Part shown: one piece after another, positions 1-7,703 of the stretch
How the letters are laid out: each line of letters starts with the position of its first letter
How positions within the stretch are numbered: the stretch's first letter is position 1
Assembly: GCF_000384655.1 (NCBI RefSeq)
Contig: NZ_ARQI01000113.1
Coordinates: forward strand, 1 to 60,933
DNA: 60,933 nucleotides
Direction: 5' to 3'
Source of the DNA: Brachyspira innocens ATCC 29796
Lineage (GTDB): Bacteria; Spirochaetota; Brachyspiria; Brachyspirales; Brachyspiraceae
Translations under genes and position numbers: made by a program
Notes under the pieces: model-generated
Database searches by the model: none
What the model was told of the DNA's origin: nothing
The model's input: only the letters and a program-made list of their open reading frames with translations

Positions 1-99
1 ATAAGATTTGCATATATTATATTCATCAAAACTTTTACTTAATACTTCATACCATTTTTGATTTATTCCTGATTTTTTAAGAATATCTTTTGTAAGCAT
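1..99 (-). CDS. Partial gene, N-terminal 33 residues only
   Basis: An open frame runs off the left edge on the minus strand. It begins at the ATG whose complement lies at 97-99, with an AGG-containing leader just upstream, and reads MLTKDILKKSGINQKWYEVL and onward to the window edge. The pattern of a short helix, then W and a 'later residues forming a helix ending in a Y-N-I' resembles the first helices of phage-type family 19 chitinase/lysozyme proteins, but 33 residues are too few to prove it. It is divergent from the DUF2806 gene. I treat the product as unknown. Confidence 0.45.
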   Translation of the reverse strand, partial: MLTKDILKKSGINQKWYEVLSKSFDEYNICKSY

Positions 100-245
100 T
101 ATATACCTGCCTTCATTTAATTATATTCAGATTATAGATTTTTAATGAACTTTTATAGACTAAAGATTTTTAGATTTTTCATATATATTGACAAAAAATA
201 TTAAAGATTTATCATTTATACATAGTCTTTTATAAGGGAGTTATT

Positions 246-1268
246 ATGTATATAAATATATCTTCTAAAGTCATAGAAAAATTGATTGATACTATAAATT
301 CTAGTATAGGTGAATGGTTAAAACCAATGCAAATGAAAAGAATTGCTGATGCTAAATCTTATGAAAGTAAATCTGAAACAGATAGTAAAATATATGAAAT
401 AGAAAAAATATCAGAAATTATAAGTAAAAATCAATTATCTAGTATAAATTATGATAATAATGGTATAAAAATAAGCAATGAGCATTTATTATTAGTAGAA
501 AATACAATAACAAGATTAATAAAGCAGGAATTATCAAGAACTTCTAATATTCAAAATGTTATTGATAAAACTTATGATATATTAAAAGATGAAGAGGATG
601 TTTCTGATAAACCTGTTACTAAAGATTGGACATTTAAATTTTTTCGTGCTATTGAAGATGTAAGTGATGAAAAGATGCAGGATTTATGGGCTAAATTATT
701 AGCAGGAGAGATAAAACAGCCTGGTAGTTTTTCATATAGAACTTTAGAAACATTAAAAAATATGACTTCTGATGAAGCAGAATTATTTACTAAAGTTGCT
801 AAGTCATTATTTCTTGGTAGTCTCAATAGCTCTTGTTTATTTAAAAATATTGACTTAATTGCTAAAGAAGGTATTTATTATAAAGATATATTAAAGTTTA
901 TGGAAATTGGATTAATAAGTAGCTCTGAAGAATCACAATTAAAGATAGATGACAATAAATTATCAATTGCACTTTTTAATAAAAATTATGTATTTGAGGC
1001 TAAATTGGTTAATAATGTAGAAACTAGATATTTTCATATAAGTATTTATCTAATTTCTGAAATAGGAAAAGATATATTAAAATTAATTGATGATAAATAT
1101 AGTAATGATGAGTTTTTTAAAAATAATATAAAAGAAATAAGAGATAATATAAAAAATATATATAAAGATTCTGTAAAGTTGAAACTTCAAAAAATAAAAA
1201 ATATAGATTTAGAAAATAATATTATTTATCCTATAGATGAAAATGAAAATTTAATTAATGATATATAG
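246..1268 (+). CDS. DUF2806 domain protein
   Basis: A 340-residue soluble protein without signal peptide or membrane helices. Residues about 127-181 carry the hallmark block of the DUF2806 family: a W-x-F-x-F/F segment, then EDVSDEKMQDLWAKLLAGEI, KQPGSFS and a following DEAELF. The family is of unknown biochemical function and is scattered in accessory genome regions of many bacteria. The N-terminal 120 residues are helical and charged. An AAGGGAG ribosome-binding site sits 5 nt before the ATG, which supports this start. It is a single gene, divergent from the gene at the left edge and convergent with the HTH gene. The domain call is firm; no function should be inferred. Confidence 0.85.
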   Translation: MYINISSKVIEKLIDTINSSIGEWLKPMQMKRIADAKSYESKSETDSKIYEIEKISEIISKNQLSSINYDNNGIKISNEHLLLVENTITRLIKQELSRTSNIQNVIDKTYDILKDEEDVSDKPVTKDWTFKFFRAIEDVSDEKMQDLWAKLLAGEIKQPGSFSYRTLETLKNMTSDEAELFTKVAKSLFLGSLNSSCLFKNIDLIAKEGIYYKDILKFMEIGLISSSEESQLKIDDNKLSIALFNKNYVFEAKLVNNVETRYFHISIYLISEIGKDILKLIDDKYSNDEFFKNNIKEIRDNIKNIYKDSVKLKLQKIKNIDLENNIIYPIDENENLINDI

Positions 1269-1560
1269 TTGTTGTTTATAAATTTCCTAAAGCTAGTTTT
1301 ACTAATAATTGTTTAGCTGCTTCTATAGCTACATTACAAGTGTATCTTTAATTAATTTATACTTTTTTATTATCTAATTTCCTAATATTTTATGATTAAA
1401 TTATATATTAAAATGAGTTTTTTCATCGTTTTATATATAAAAATTATTAAATTAATTGCATAATGTGTTGGTTCTTTTTTTTTACATTTCACTAAATACC
1501 GCTTTATCCCGTTAAATCCCTATTATTCGCTGTTGTGTGATGGTCTATTGCTTGGATTTA
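1269..1560. other. Convergent intergenic gap, no gene seen
   Basis: These 292 bases lie between the 3' ends of the DUF2806 and HTH genes. I see no tRNA, no coding frame with a ribosome-binding site and no clear GC-rich terminator. A stretch at 1301-1314 (TAATAATTGTTTAG) resembles a short motif that recurs beside other gene ends (13577, 42956, 43134, 54065). The right part (about 1470-1555) is less AT-rich than its surroundings. Confidence 0.5.
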
Positions 1561-2229
1561 TCACCATATGCCTGATAAATTATCTTTATCTTTAACTTTT
1601 TGTTTTGCTAAATTAATACAGCCTTTCCAATCATACTTCCTATCTTCAAAAATTGATTTAATCTCTTCCTGCTTGCCTTTAGTCTTAAAAGAATGAAGCT
1701 GATATAATTTACTCGCCTTATTTCCAGTAAGAAAATTAAAAGTATCGATAAGTTTATTAATAAATAAATCAAAATCAGGAGAGAGAGAATATTGTTTATT
1801 ATCTGTATTATTTAATTTATTTGTATATTCTTTTAGTTTAATATCTTTATTATTTAAGTTATTATATTTATTATTATCTTCTTCTTTTTTGTCTATACCG
1901 TCACTGAAATTTTCACTATACTGTATAGGATTTTTTGCTGGTACAAGGTTAAATTTTTTTATATATATTTTTCTCTTTTCATTATTTTGTTTAGTTTTGT
2001 CATATACGCATTTTATGTAATTATATTTTTCAAGCTGTTTTACAGACCTTGAAATAGTATCCTTACTCACAGAATAAATTTCTGCAAAATAATTATTATT
2101 AGCCCAGCAGTAGCCTTTATCATTGGTAAGTGCTGCTATTTCTCCGTAAATGAGTTTTGATAATGATTTTAATCTCTTATCATATCTTACACTTGAAGGT
2201 ATTATAGTATAATAGTTTTTATTATTCAT
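1561..2229 (-). CDS. Helix-turn-helix (HTH_36-like) DNA-binding protein
   Basis: A 222-residue protein. Residues about 8-75 match the winged helix family used by phage and plasmid replication initiators (HTH_36): SSVRYDKRL, LIYGEIAAL, YCWANNNYFA, VSKDTISRSVKQLEKYNYI, then a basic wing. The middle (about 105-150) is low-complexity, rich in N, K and D. The last 60 residues resemble the tail of DnaD-like or replisome-organiser proteins, ending in GIW. An AGAGG ribosome-binding site lies before the ATG, preceded by a run of 12 A/T pairs. Role as a replication or regulatory protein of a mobile element is likely but inferred; no other replicon genes are visible. Confidence 0.65.
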   Translation of the reverse strand: MNNKNYYTIIPSSVRYDKRLKSLSKLIYGEIAALTNDKGYCWANNNYFAEIYSVSKDTISRSVKQLEKYNYIKCVYDKTKQNNEKRKIYIKKFNLVPAKNPIQYSENFSDGIDKKEEDNNKYNNLNNKDIKLKEYTNKLNNTDNKQYSLSPDFDLFINKLIDTFNFLTGNKASKLYQLHSFKTKGKQEEIKSIFEDRKYDWKGCINLAKQKVKDKDNLSGIW

Positions 2230-2241
2230 TTTTAAGCCTCT

Positions 2242-2253
2242 AAAAAAAAAAAA
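2242..2253. repeat. Homopolymer A12 tract in leader of HTH gene
   Basis: Twelve consecutive A (T on the coding strand) lie just upstream of the ribosome-binding site of the HTH gene. Such tracts are prone to slippage; any effect on expression is inference. Confidence 0.8.
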
Positions 2254-2412
2254 CTTTATACTATATACAAAAAATATAATAAATTATAAGTTTATATTAA
2301 ATGTTTTTTTTAATTTTTTTATTTTTACATTGTAACTTATAATGTCTTATATTTTTTATATAATATATAGGATTATAAATATCTTAATAAAAAACTTATA
2401 AAAACATTTTTA

Positions 2413-4254
2413 CTATTTATGAAAATGATCGTAAATATTGTTAGCTACTTTATAACTAATGCCCGGTATATTTCTTATGCTTTCAAAAGATGCATTTTTG
2501 ATATTATCTATATTTATAAAATGAGCATATAGTTTTTCTATTCCTTTTTTACCAAGTCCTTCTATACCTTCAAGTTCGCTTTTAACCATCTCTCTGCTTC
2601 TTTTCTTACCATGGCTGGTATTAACCCATCTATGCGTTTCATCTCTTACCTTCTGTAAAAAAAGTCTTGCAGGTTCATTATCACTAAGTCTTACAGGTTC
2701 ATTTCTATTTGGTAAATATATCTCTTCAAATTTTTTAGCTAATGCCATTATAGGCTGCCCCTTTATATCGAGTTCTTTCAATGCCTCTATTGCTGAATTA
2801 AGCTGTCCCTTTCCTCCGTCTATAAGTATCAAGTCTGGAAAAGTAAGATTCTCATCTCTAAGCCTTTTATATCTTCTATATACTGCCTCTTTTATAGAAG
2901 CAAAATCATCTATTCCAGTAACTGTTTTCATATTAAATATTCTGTAATTTTTATTATCAGATACTCCATTAACAAAACGTACCATTCCAGCCATAGTATA
3001 GCTTCCTTGAATATGGGCTATATCGAAAGATTCTATTATACTAGGAGCTTTTTTAAGTTTAAATATTTCCTGAAGCCTTGTTATACCTAAAGGAACTTCT
3101 ATGATAAGTGCTTTTTCTTTAAAAATATGTTTGGCATTTTCATTTGCTATAGCCATTAAACCTTTTCTGCTTTTATCAAATTTTATATCAACTTCTCTGC
3201 CTGATATTTGTTTTAAATAATCTTTTATAATATCAATATCCATAATAGCAAAATCTACAGATATGGATGCAGGTATCAAATTAGCATGGGTGTAATACTG
3301 AGTAAAGAAAGCAGAAAGTATCTCAGAATATTTTGATACGCCTCTTTCTGCATAATATTCATCATTATTAGGAGACTGCATACTGAAAGTTTTTCTGTCT
3401 GCAAGTTTACCTCCTTTAACTGATAAAATAACTATTATATAATTTCCGTTTTCTCCATAAGCTCCTATTATATCAATATCATCACTCTCTGGAATATATA
3501 TGCTCTGCTCTACTGTTATATATTTAAGCAAATCAATTTTGTCTCTCAAATCTTTTGCAGCCTCGAATTCTAACTTTTCCGCATGCTGAAACATCTCCTG
3601 TCTTAGTCTGGCAGAAAGCTCATCAACATTTCCTTCAAGCAGCATAATGGCATCATCAATAGTTTTATCATAATCTTTTTCATCTATCAAATCAGCACAA
3701 GGAGCAGTACATTTTCCTATATGATAATAAAGGCAAGGTCTTATAGGCTTTTTTAATGGAAAATCATATTTGCATCTTCTTAACTTAAAATTCTCTACAA
3801 CAAACTTCACTATATTATCAGCCTTCTCAGCAGCAACATAAGGTCCGTAGTACTTTTTATATTTTTTAGCATTTTCTTTATCTATAACATTTCTAGCTTT
3901 AATTACTCTTGGGAAATGTTCATTTGTTACAGCTATAAATGGAAATGATTTCTGGTCTTTAAGAAGTATATTATAATGAGGCTTATGCTTTCTTATCATC
4001 TCCGCTTCTAATATCAAAGCCTCAACCTCATTTTCTGTGAGTATATAATCAATATCTCTTATATGCTCTACTAATGCTGTAGTTTTAGCGTCTTTATTTG
4101 AATTATTAAAATATGATGATACTCTTTTTTTTAGAGACTTTGCTTTACCTATATATATTATAGTTTCTTTGCTGTCTTTCATAAAATATACTCCAGACTT
4201 ATCTGGAATACGTTTTAATTTTTCATGTATATAACTTTTAATTTCCTGATTCAT
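2413..4254 (-). CDS. uvrC: UvrABC nucleotide excision repair endonuclease subunit UvrC
   Basis: UvrC makes the 3' and 5' incisions around a UvrAB-marked DNA lesion. At 613 residues it has the normal family length and all parts: an N-terminal GIY-YIG nuclease (GVY at 21-23, YIG at 34-36), a UVR motif that contacts UvrB (EKLEFEAAKDLRDKIDLL, about 230), the RNase H-like C-terminal nuclease with FDIAHIQG and LILIDGGKGQL, and tandem helix-hairpin-helix motifs at the end (IEGLGKKGIEKL, IPGISYKVANNI). It follows mnmH by 24 nt and is probably co-transcribed with it. uvrB lies elsewhere in the window at 40610; uvrA is not seen. Identification is secure. Confidence 0.98.
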   Translation of the reverse strand: MNQEIKSYIHEKLKRIPDKSGVYFMKDSKETIIYIGKAKSLKKRVSSYFNNSNKDAKTTALVEHIRDIDYILTENEVEALILEAEMIRKHKPHYNILLKDQKSFPFIAVTNEHFPRVIKARNVIDKENAKKYKKYYGPYVAAEKADNIVKFVVENFKLRRCKYDFPLKKPIRPCLYYHIGKCTAPCADLIDEKDYDKTIDDAIMLLEGNVDELSARLRQEMFQHAEKLEFEAAKDLRDKIDLLKYITVEQSIYIPESDDIDIIGAYGENGNYIIVILSVKGGKLADRKTFSMQSPNNDEYYAERGVSKYSEILSAFFTQYYTHANLIPASISVDFAIMDIDIIKDYLKQISGREVDIKFDKSRKGLMAIANENAKHIFKEKALIIEVPLGITRLQEIFKLKKAPSIIESFDIAHIQGSYTMAGMVRFVNGVSDNKNYRIFNMKTVTGIDDFASIKEAVYRRYKRLRDENLTFPDLILIDGGKGQLNSAIEALKELDIKGQPIMALAKKFEEIYLPNRNEPVRLSDNEPARLFLQKVRDETHRWVNTSHGKKRSREMVKSELEGIEGLGKKGIEKLYAHFINIDNIKNASFESIRNIPGISYKVANNIYDHFHK

Positions 4255-4278
4255 AATTTCTTATTACTACTGCCCAAA

Positions 4279-5319
4279 TTAACATTTCACTCTTGCTAAT
4301 ATTGAATCTACTATCTCATCAAAGTTCTGATTTTTACATTCTATAGATACAAGTCTATCTTCATCATTAGTAATACTAAGTTTATAAGCCTTATCATAAT
4401 AATAAAGCATATTTAGTACGCATTCATACATTTTTCCGCTGTCAAGCAATTCTAATGATTCCTTTAATCTCTCACCGCCTAAGCGTTTTTTTATTTTTAA
4501 TATTGATTCTCTTAAATCATCAATGCTGTATTTTCCATAAGTATTAACTATATAGAGAGCCCTGCATTCCTGAGGTATATCCAAATAAATTATCTTCTCA
4601 GCATCTCTCATATTATTAAATAATGATTTAGGTATAGCACGCTTTCCTATAAGCAGACTCTCATCTTCAAACCATAAAACAGAATTAATATCATATTTAG
4701 AAAGTTCACAAGATAAAAGATTCTCAAATTGTTCCTGACTAGGCTGTTCGCCCTCATTTATCCAGCCGAATGCTGATCCTTTATGTTTGGCTATTTTCTC
4801 TAAATCTATTACATTGAAGCCTTTATCTTTTAATCTCTTTAATATAAGAGTTTTTCCGCTTCCAGTTCTTCCAGTAAGAAGGTATATTCTATATTTTTTT
4901 TCAAATGAAGATAATACATAATTCCTATATTTTTTATATCCGCCTTCAAGTACATAAACATCATATCCGTAGCTCGAGCAAAGCCAAGCAACAGACTCAC
5001 TTCGCATACCTCCTCTGAAACAATGCATAAGTATTTTATTTGTATTATTATAATTTTTTGCTATATCGTCTATACTTTTTAATATATCCGTCATTCTTAC
5101 AGATACATATTCTAATCCTTTTAATACAGCCTCCTTTCGTCCTACTTGTTTATAAATAGTGCCTACATTCTTACGCTCTTCATCATTAAACAAATAAACA
5201 TTATATGCATCTGGTATATGAGCATGTGAATATTCTATAGGAGAACGTACATCTATTATTGGTAAATTCTCTTCTCTTTGCATTTTCAAAAAATCGTCTA
5301 TATTAATACGCTTAACCAT
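4279..5319 (-). CDS. mnmH: tRNA 2-selenouridine synthase (SelU/MnmH)
   Basis: This enzyme replaces sulfur by selenium in 2-thiouridine at the wobble position of Lys, Glu and Gln tRNAs, using selenophosphate, through a geranylated intermediate. The 346-residue sequence has the two expected parts: a rhodanese domain (about 1-135) with the active cysteine C100 in MHCFRGGMRSESVAWL, and a P-loop domain with GRTGSGKT at 150-157. Both signatures are complete, so the protein should be active. It implies a selenophosphate synthetase (SelD) elsewhere in the genome. It lies 24 nt upstream of uvrC; the two products have no known functional tie. Confidence 0.95.
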   Translation of the reverse strand: MVKRINIDDFLKMQREENLPIIDVRSPIEYSHAHIPDAYNVYLFNDEERKNVGTIYKQVGRKEAVLKGLEYVSVRMTDILKSIDDIAKNYNNTNKILMHCFRGGMRSESVAWLCSSYGYDVYVLEGGYKKYRNYVLSSFEKKYRIYLLTGRTGSGKTLILKRLKDKGFNVIDLEKIAKHKGSAFGWINEGEQPSQEQFENLLSCELSKYDINSVLWFEDESLLIGKRAIPKSLFNNMRDAEKIIYLDIPQECRALYIVNTYGKYSIDDLRESILKIKKRLGGERLKESLELLDSGKMYECVLNMLYYYDKAYKLSITNDEDRLVSIECKNQNFDEIVDSILARVKC

Positions 5320-5400
5320 TTATGCTCCATCACTGAAAGGATAACTTTATAATAATATAGATAAAATAAAAAATGTAAAGTGTTTTTAAGAAAAAATAAA

Positions 5401-6093
5401 TTATATAACATAACTATATAAAAACCAGTAATGAGCAAAAGAGCCTGCAAGTACAAATATATGAAATATGTCATGCGTAAACTGTTTTGATTTATCATTA
5501 AACCTCTTACCCAATGCATATAAGAAAGCACCTATAGTATAGAATATACCTCCGAATATAAGCCAATTCAAATGAAGCACATCAAAAGAATTTAATAAAG
5601 GTTTGAAAGCAAATATTATTATCCAGCCCATCAATATATACAATAGCACTCTTAAATATATATTTTTGTACTTAAAAACTGTGTTTGACAATACCCCTAT
5701 CAAAGCACAGCCCCATATAACAGATAAAATCAATATACCAATATTTTTTGGAAGAGAAAATATACAAAGCGGAGTATAAGTCGCTGCTATAAAAATATAT
5801 ATTCCTATATGATCAAATTTTCTAAATAATTTTTTTACCTTTCCGTCTGGGAAAAAGTGATATAGCGAACTAAATGTATATAAAAATATTATACCCGCAC
5901 CATAAATTATAACTGGCATAGGATTGCCATGAACTTTTATAAGCATAAGTACAAGTCCTGCTATACCAAGCAAAGCACCTACTCCATGTGATACTGCCGA
6001 GTAAATCTCGCCTATTTTTTTATTTTTTTTATCTATTTTTAATTTATTATTATCTAATCTATTAATTAACTGAACTGCTGAAGTATTAGCCAT
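5401..6093 (-). CDS. Hemolysin III / YqfA family membrane protein
   Basis: An integral membrane protein of the hemolysin III (PAQR-like) family with about seven hydrophobic helices. Family signatures are visible: AVSHGVGALLGIAGL near the N-terminus, SSLYHFF with the conserved S and H, RKFDHIGIYIFIAATYTP, and the C-terminal HDIFHIFVLAGSFAHYW, which together supply the putative metal-binding residues. I start at the ATG whose complement is at 6091-6093, because GGAGG stands 8 nt before it; an in-frame ATG five codons upstream overlaps that site. The cytolytic role in the name is not established for most members. It precedes mnmH by 81 nt on the same strand. Confidence 0.9.
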   Translation of the reverse strand: MANTSAVQLINRLDNNKLKIDKKNKKIGEIYSAVSHGVGALLGIAGLVLMLIKVHGNPMPVIIYGAGIIFLYTFSSLYHFFPDGKVKKLFRKFDHIGIYIFIAATYTPLCIFSLPKNIGILILSVIWGCALIGVLSNTVFKYKNIYLRVLLYILMGWIIIFAFKPLLNSFDVLHLNWLIFGGIFYTIGAFLYALGKRFNDKSKQFTHDIFHIFVLAGSFAHYWFLYSYVI

Positions 6094-6507
6094 ATATTTA
6101 TCCTCCATTATTTATTATTTTATTTTTGATATTCTAAACAATATCTAAATAAAATAAATAAGTTAAAATAACTATGTTTAGCGATTATTATTAGCTAATT
6201 ATTACTATTTTATTAAAATCTGGTTAAAAATATATAAGTAAATTATTCAGAAATATAATTTAATATACTTTTTTAGGTTTTCCTGTAGAAAATAATATTT
6301 CTTCTTGGTATATATAAAAATAAAGAATTACAAATAATATTATATCATATAAAAAATTGACATATAACAATTTATTTAAGAGTGCAGATATAAAACAATA
6401 TTTATTAAAAAAAATTATATCTAGTTATAAAACATAAGTATTTGATGATTATTGTCTTATATATTAGAATACCCAAAAATTATACTAATATACTTAAGGA
6501 GAAAATT
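6094..6507. other. Divergent intergenic region
   Basis: About 410 AT-rich bases between the hemolysin III gene and the DUF3089 lipoprotein gene must hold both promoters. I see no RNA gene. An 8-bp inverted repeat (AGATATAA/TTATATCT) at about 6384-6421 lies upstream of the lipoprotein gene; no assignable operator or terminator. Confidence 0.4.
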
Positions 6508-7542
6508 ATGATAAAAATAAAATTATCAATAATATCTTTAATAACTATTTTAATACTCGCATGTTCTCAAAATAACAATGAAAATGTTAAAACTAATAAT
6601 AACTATTACTCGGAAAATATTGATTATTCTGATTCAAATAATTGGCTTAATCTTCCTAACAATAACAATGGAAATGTAGACATATTTTATCTGTATCCTA
6701 CTACTTGGGCAAGCGATGACAGCAACTTTATGATATGTCCTATAGATTATACTCCTATGCGTGCTACGGTAACAAATAAAGTAATTATGCATACTAGTAT
6801 GTTTGAAGAATATGGAAATGTATATGCACCTTTCTATAGACAGGCTAATGCATTGTACTTACTAAATCAAACTAATAATATAAGCAAAGAAGAATTAAAC
6901 AGTTATTTATTCTCTATTCCTAAAGATGATGCTATAGCCGCATTCGATTATTTTATAAAAAACTATAATAACAATAGACCTATTATATTAATGGGACATT
7001 CTCAAGGTGCTATGATGATAAAAGAGATATTGAAAGATTATTTTAAAGATAATGAAGATTTGCAGAAAAGACTAATAGCTGCTTATATAATAGGGTATTC
7101 TGTAACTAAAGAGGATATAGAAGAAAATCCGCATTTAAAATTTGCAAGCAAAGAAGATGATACTGGAGTTATAATTTCTTATAATACAGAAAGCCCAGAT
7201 TTTAACGGCTATAATCCTACCCTTCTTGAAAACTCTATAACAATTAACCCTATTACTTGGACTTTAGAAGAAACTTTAGCACCCAAAGAATTGAGTTTAG
7301 GGGCAAATATTACTAATGAAAATACATTAATCAATCAAATTACTAATTTCTCTGATGCTAGGGTTGATAAAGTTAGAGGTGTAATTAAATGTTCTACAGC
7401 AGACACTAACATATTTTTTACAGATAGAGCAGGAGTTTTTAGCAAAGGTATTTTCCATGCTTGGGATATAGAACTTTACTATTTTGATTTAAAAGCAAAT
7501 GCCAAAAAAAGAGTTGAAGCATTTATGAAACAGAATTATTAA
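6508..7542 (+). CDS. DUF3089 alpha/beta-hydrolase-like lipoprotein
   Basis: A 344-residue predicted lipoprotein: a basic start, hydrophobic stretch and lipobox ILAC with Cys19 as the acylated residue. The body matches DUF3089, a family with the alpha/beta-hydrolase fold: VDIFYLYPTTWAS near the N-terminus, a nucleophile elbow GHSQG (about residue 163-167), and a conserved late block ending in FHAWDIELYY, whose D and H could complete a Ser-Asp-His triad. The substrate is unknown; related proteins are suspected esterases. I chose the ATG at 6508, preceded by AAGGAG, over an in-frame ATG 66 nt upstream that would bury the lipoprotein signal. It is a single gene. Confidence 0.85.
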   Translation: MIKIKLSIISLITILILACSQNNNENVKTNNNYYSENIDYSDSNNWLNLPNNNNGNVDIFYLYPTTWASDDSNFMICPIDYTPMRATVTNKVIMHTSMFEEYGNVYAPFYRQANALYLLNQTNNISKEELNSYLFSIPKDDAIAAFDYFIKNYNNNRPIILMGHSQGAMMIKEILKDYFKDNEDLQKRLIAAYIIGYSVTKEDIEENPHLKFASKEDDTGVIISYNTESPDFNGYNPTLLENSITINPITWTLEETLAPKELSLGANITNENTLINQITNFSDARVDKVRGVIKCSTADTNIFFTDRAGVFSKGIFHAWDIELYYFDLKANAKKRVEAFMKQNY

Positions 7543-7703
7543 ATATTAAAATAATAACAATTATTATTTATTGCTGATATTAATATAAAAATTAAATATT
7601 AGTTATGTTATAAGTTTTAAAGCGATAAACTAGCAACAATAATAATTTATCATTTTTTCACATAATAGGTTTTAATTAAAAAACTTATTATGTGAGTTAT
7701 ATT

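Noticed and set aside
5298-5531. 77-codon minus-strand frame between mnmH and the hemolysin III gene
   Set aside because: It overlaps the 3' coding part of the hemolysin III gene in another frame and the start of mnmH.
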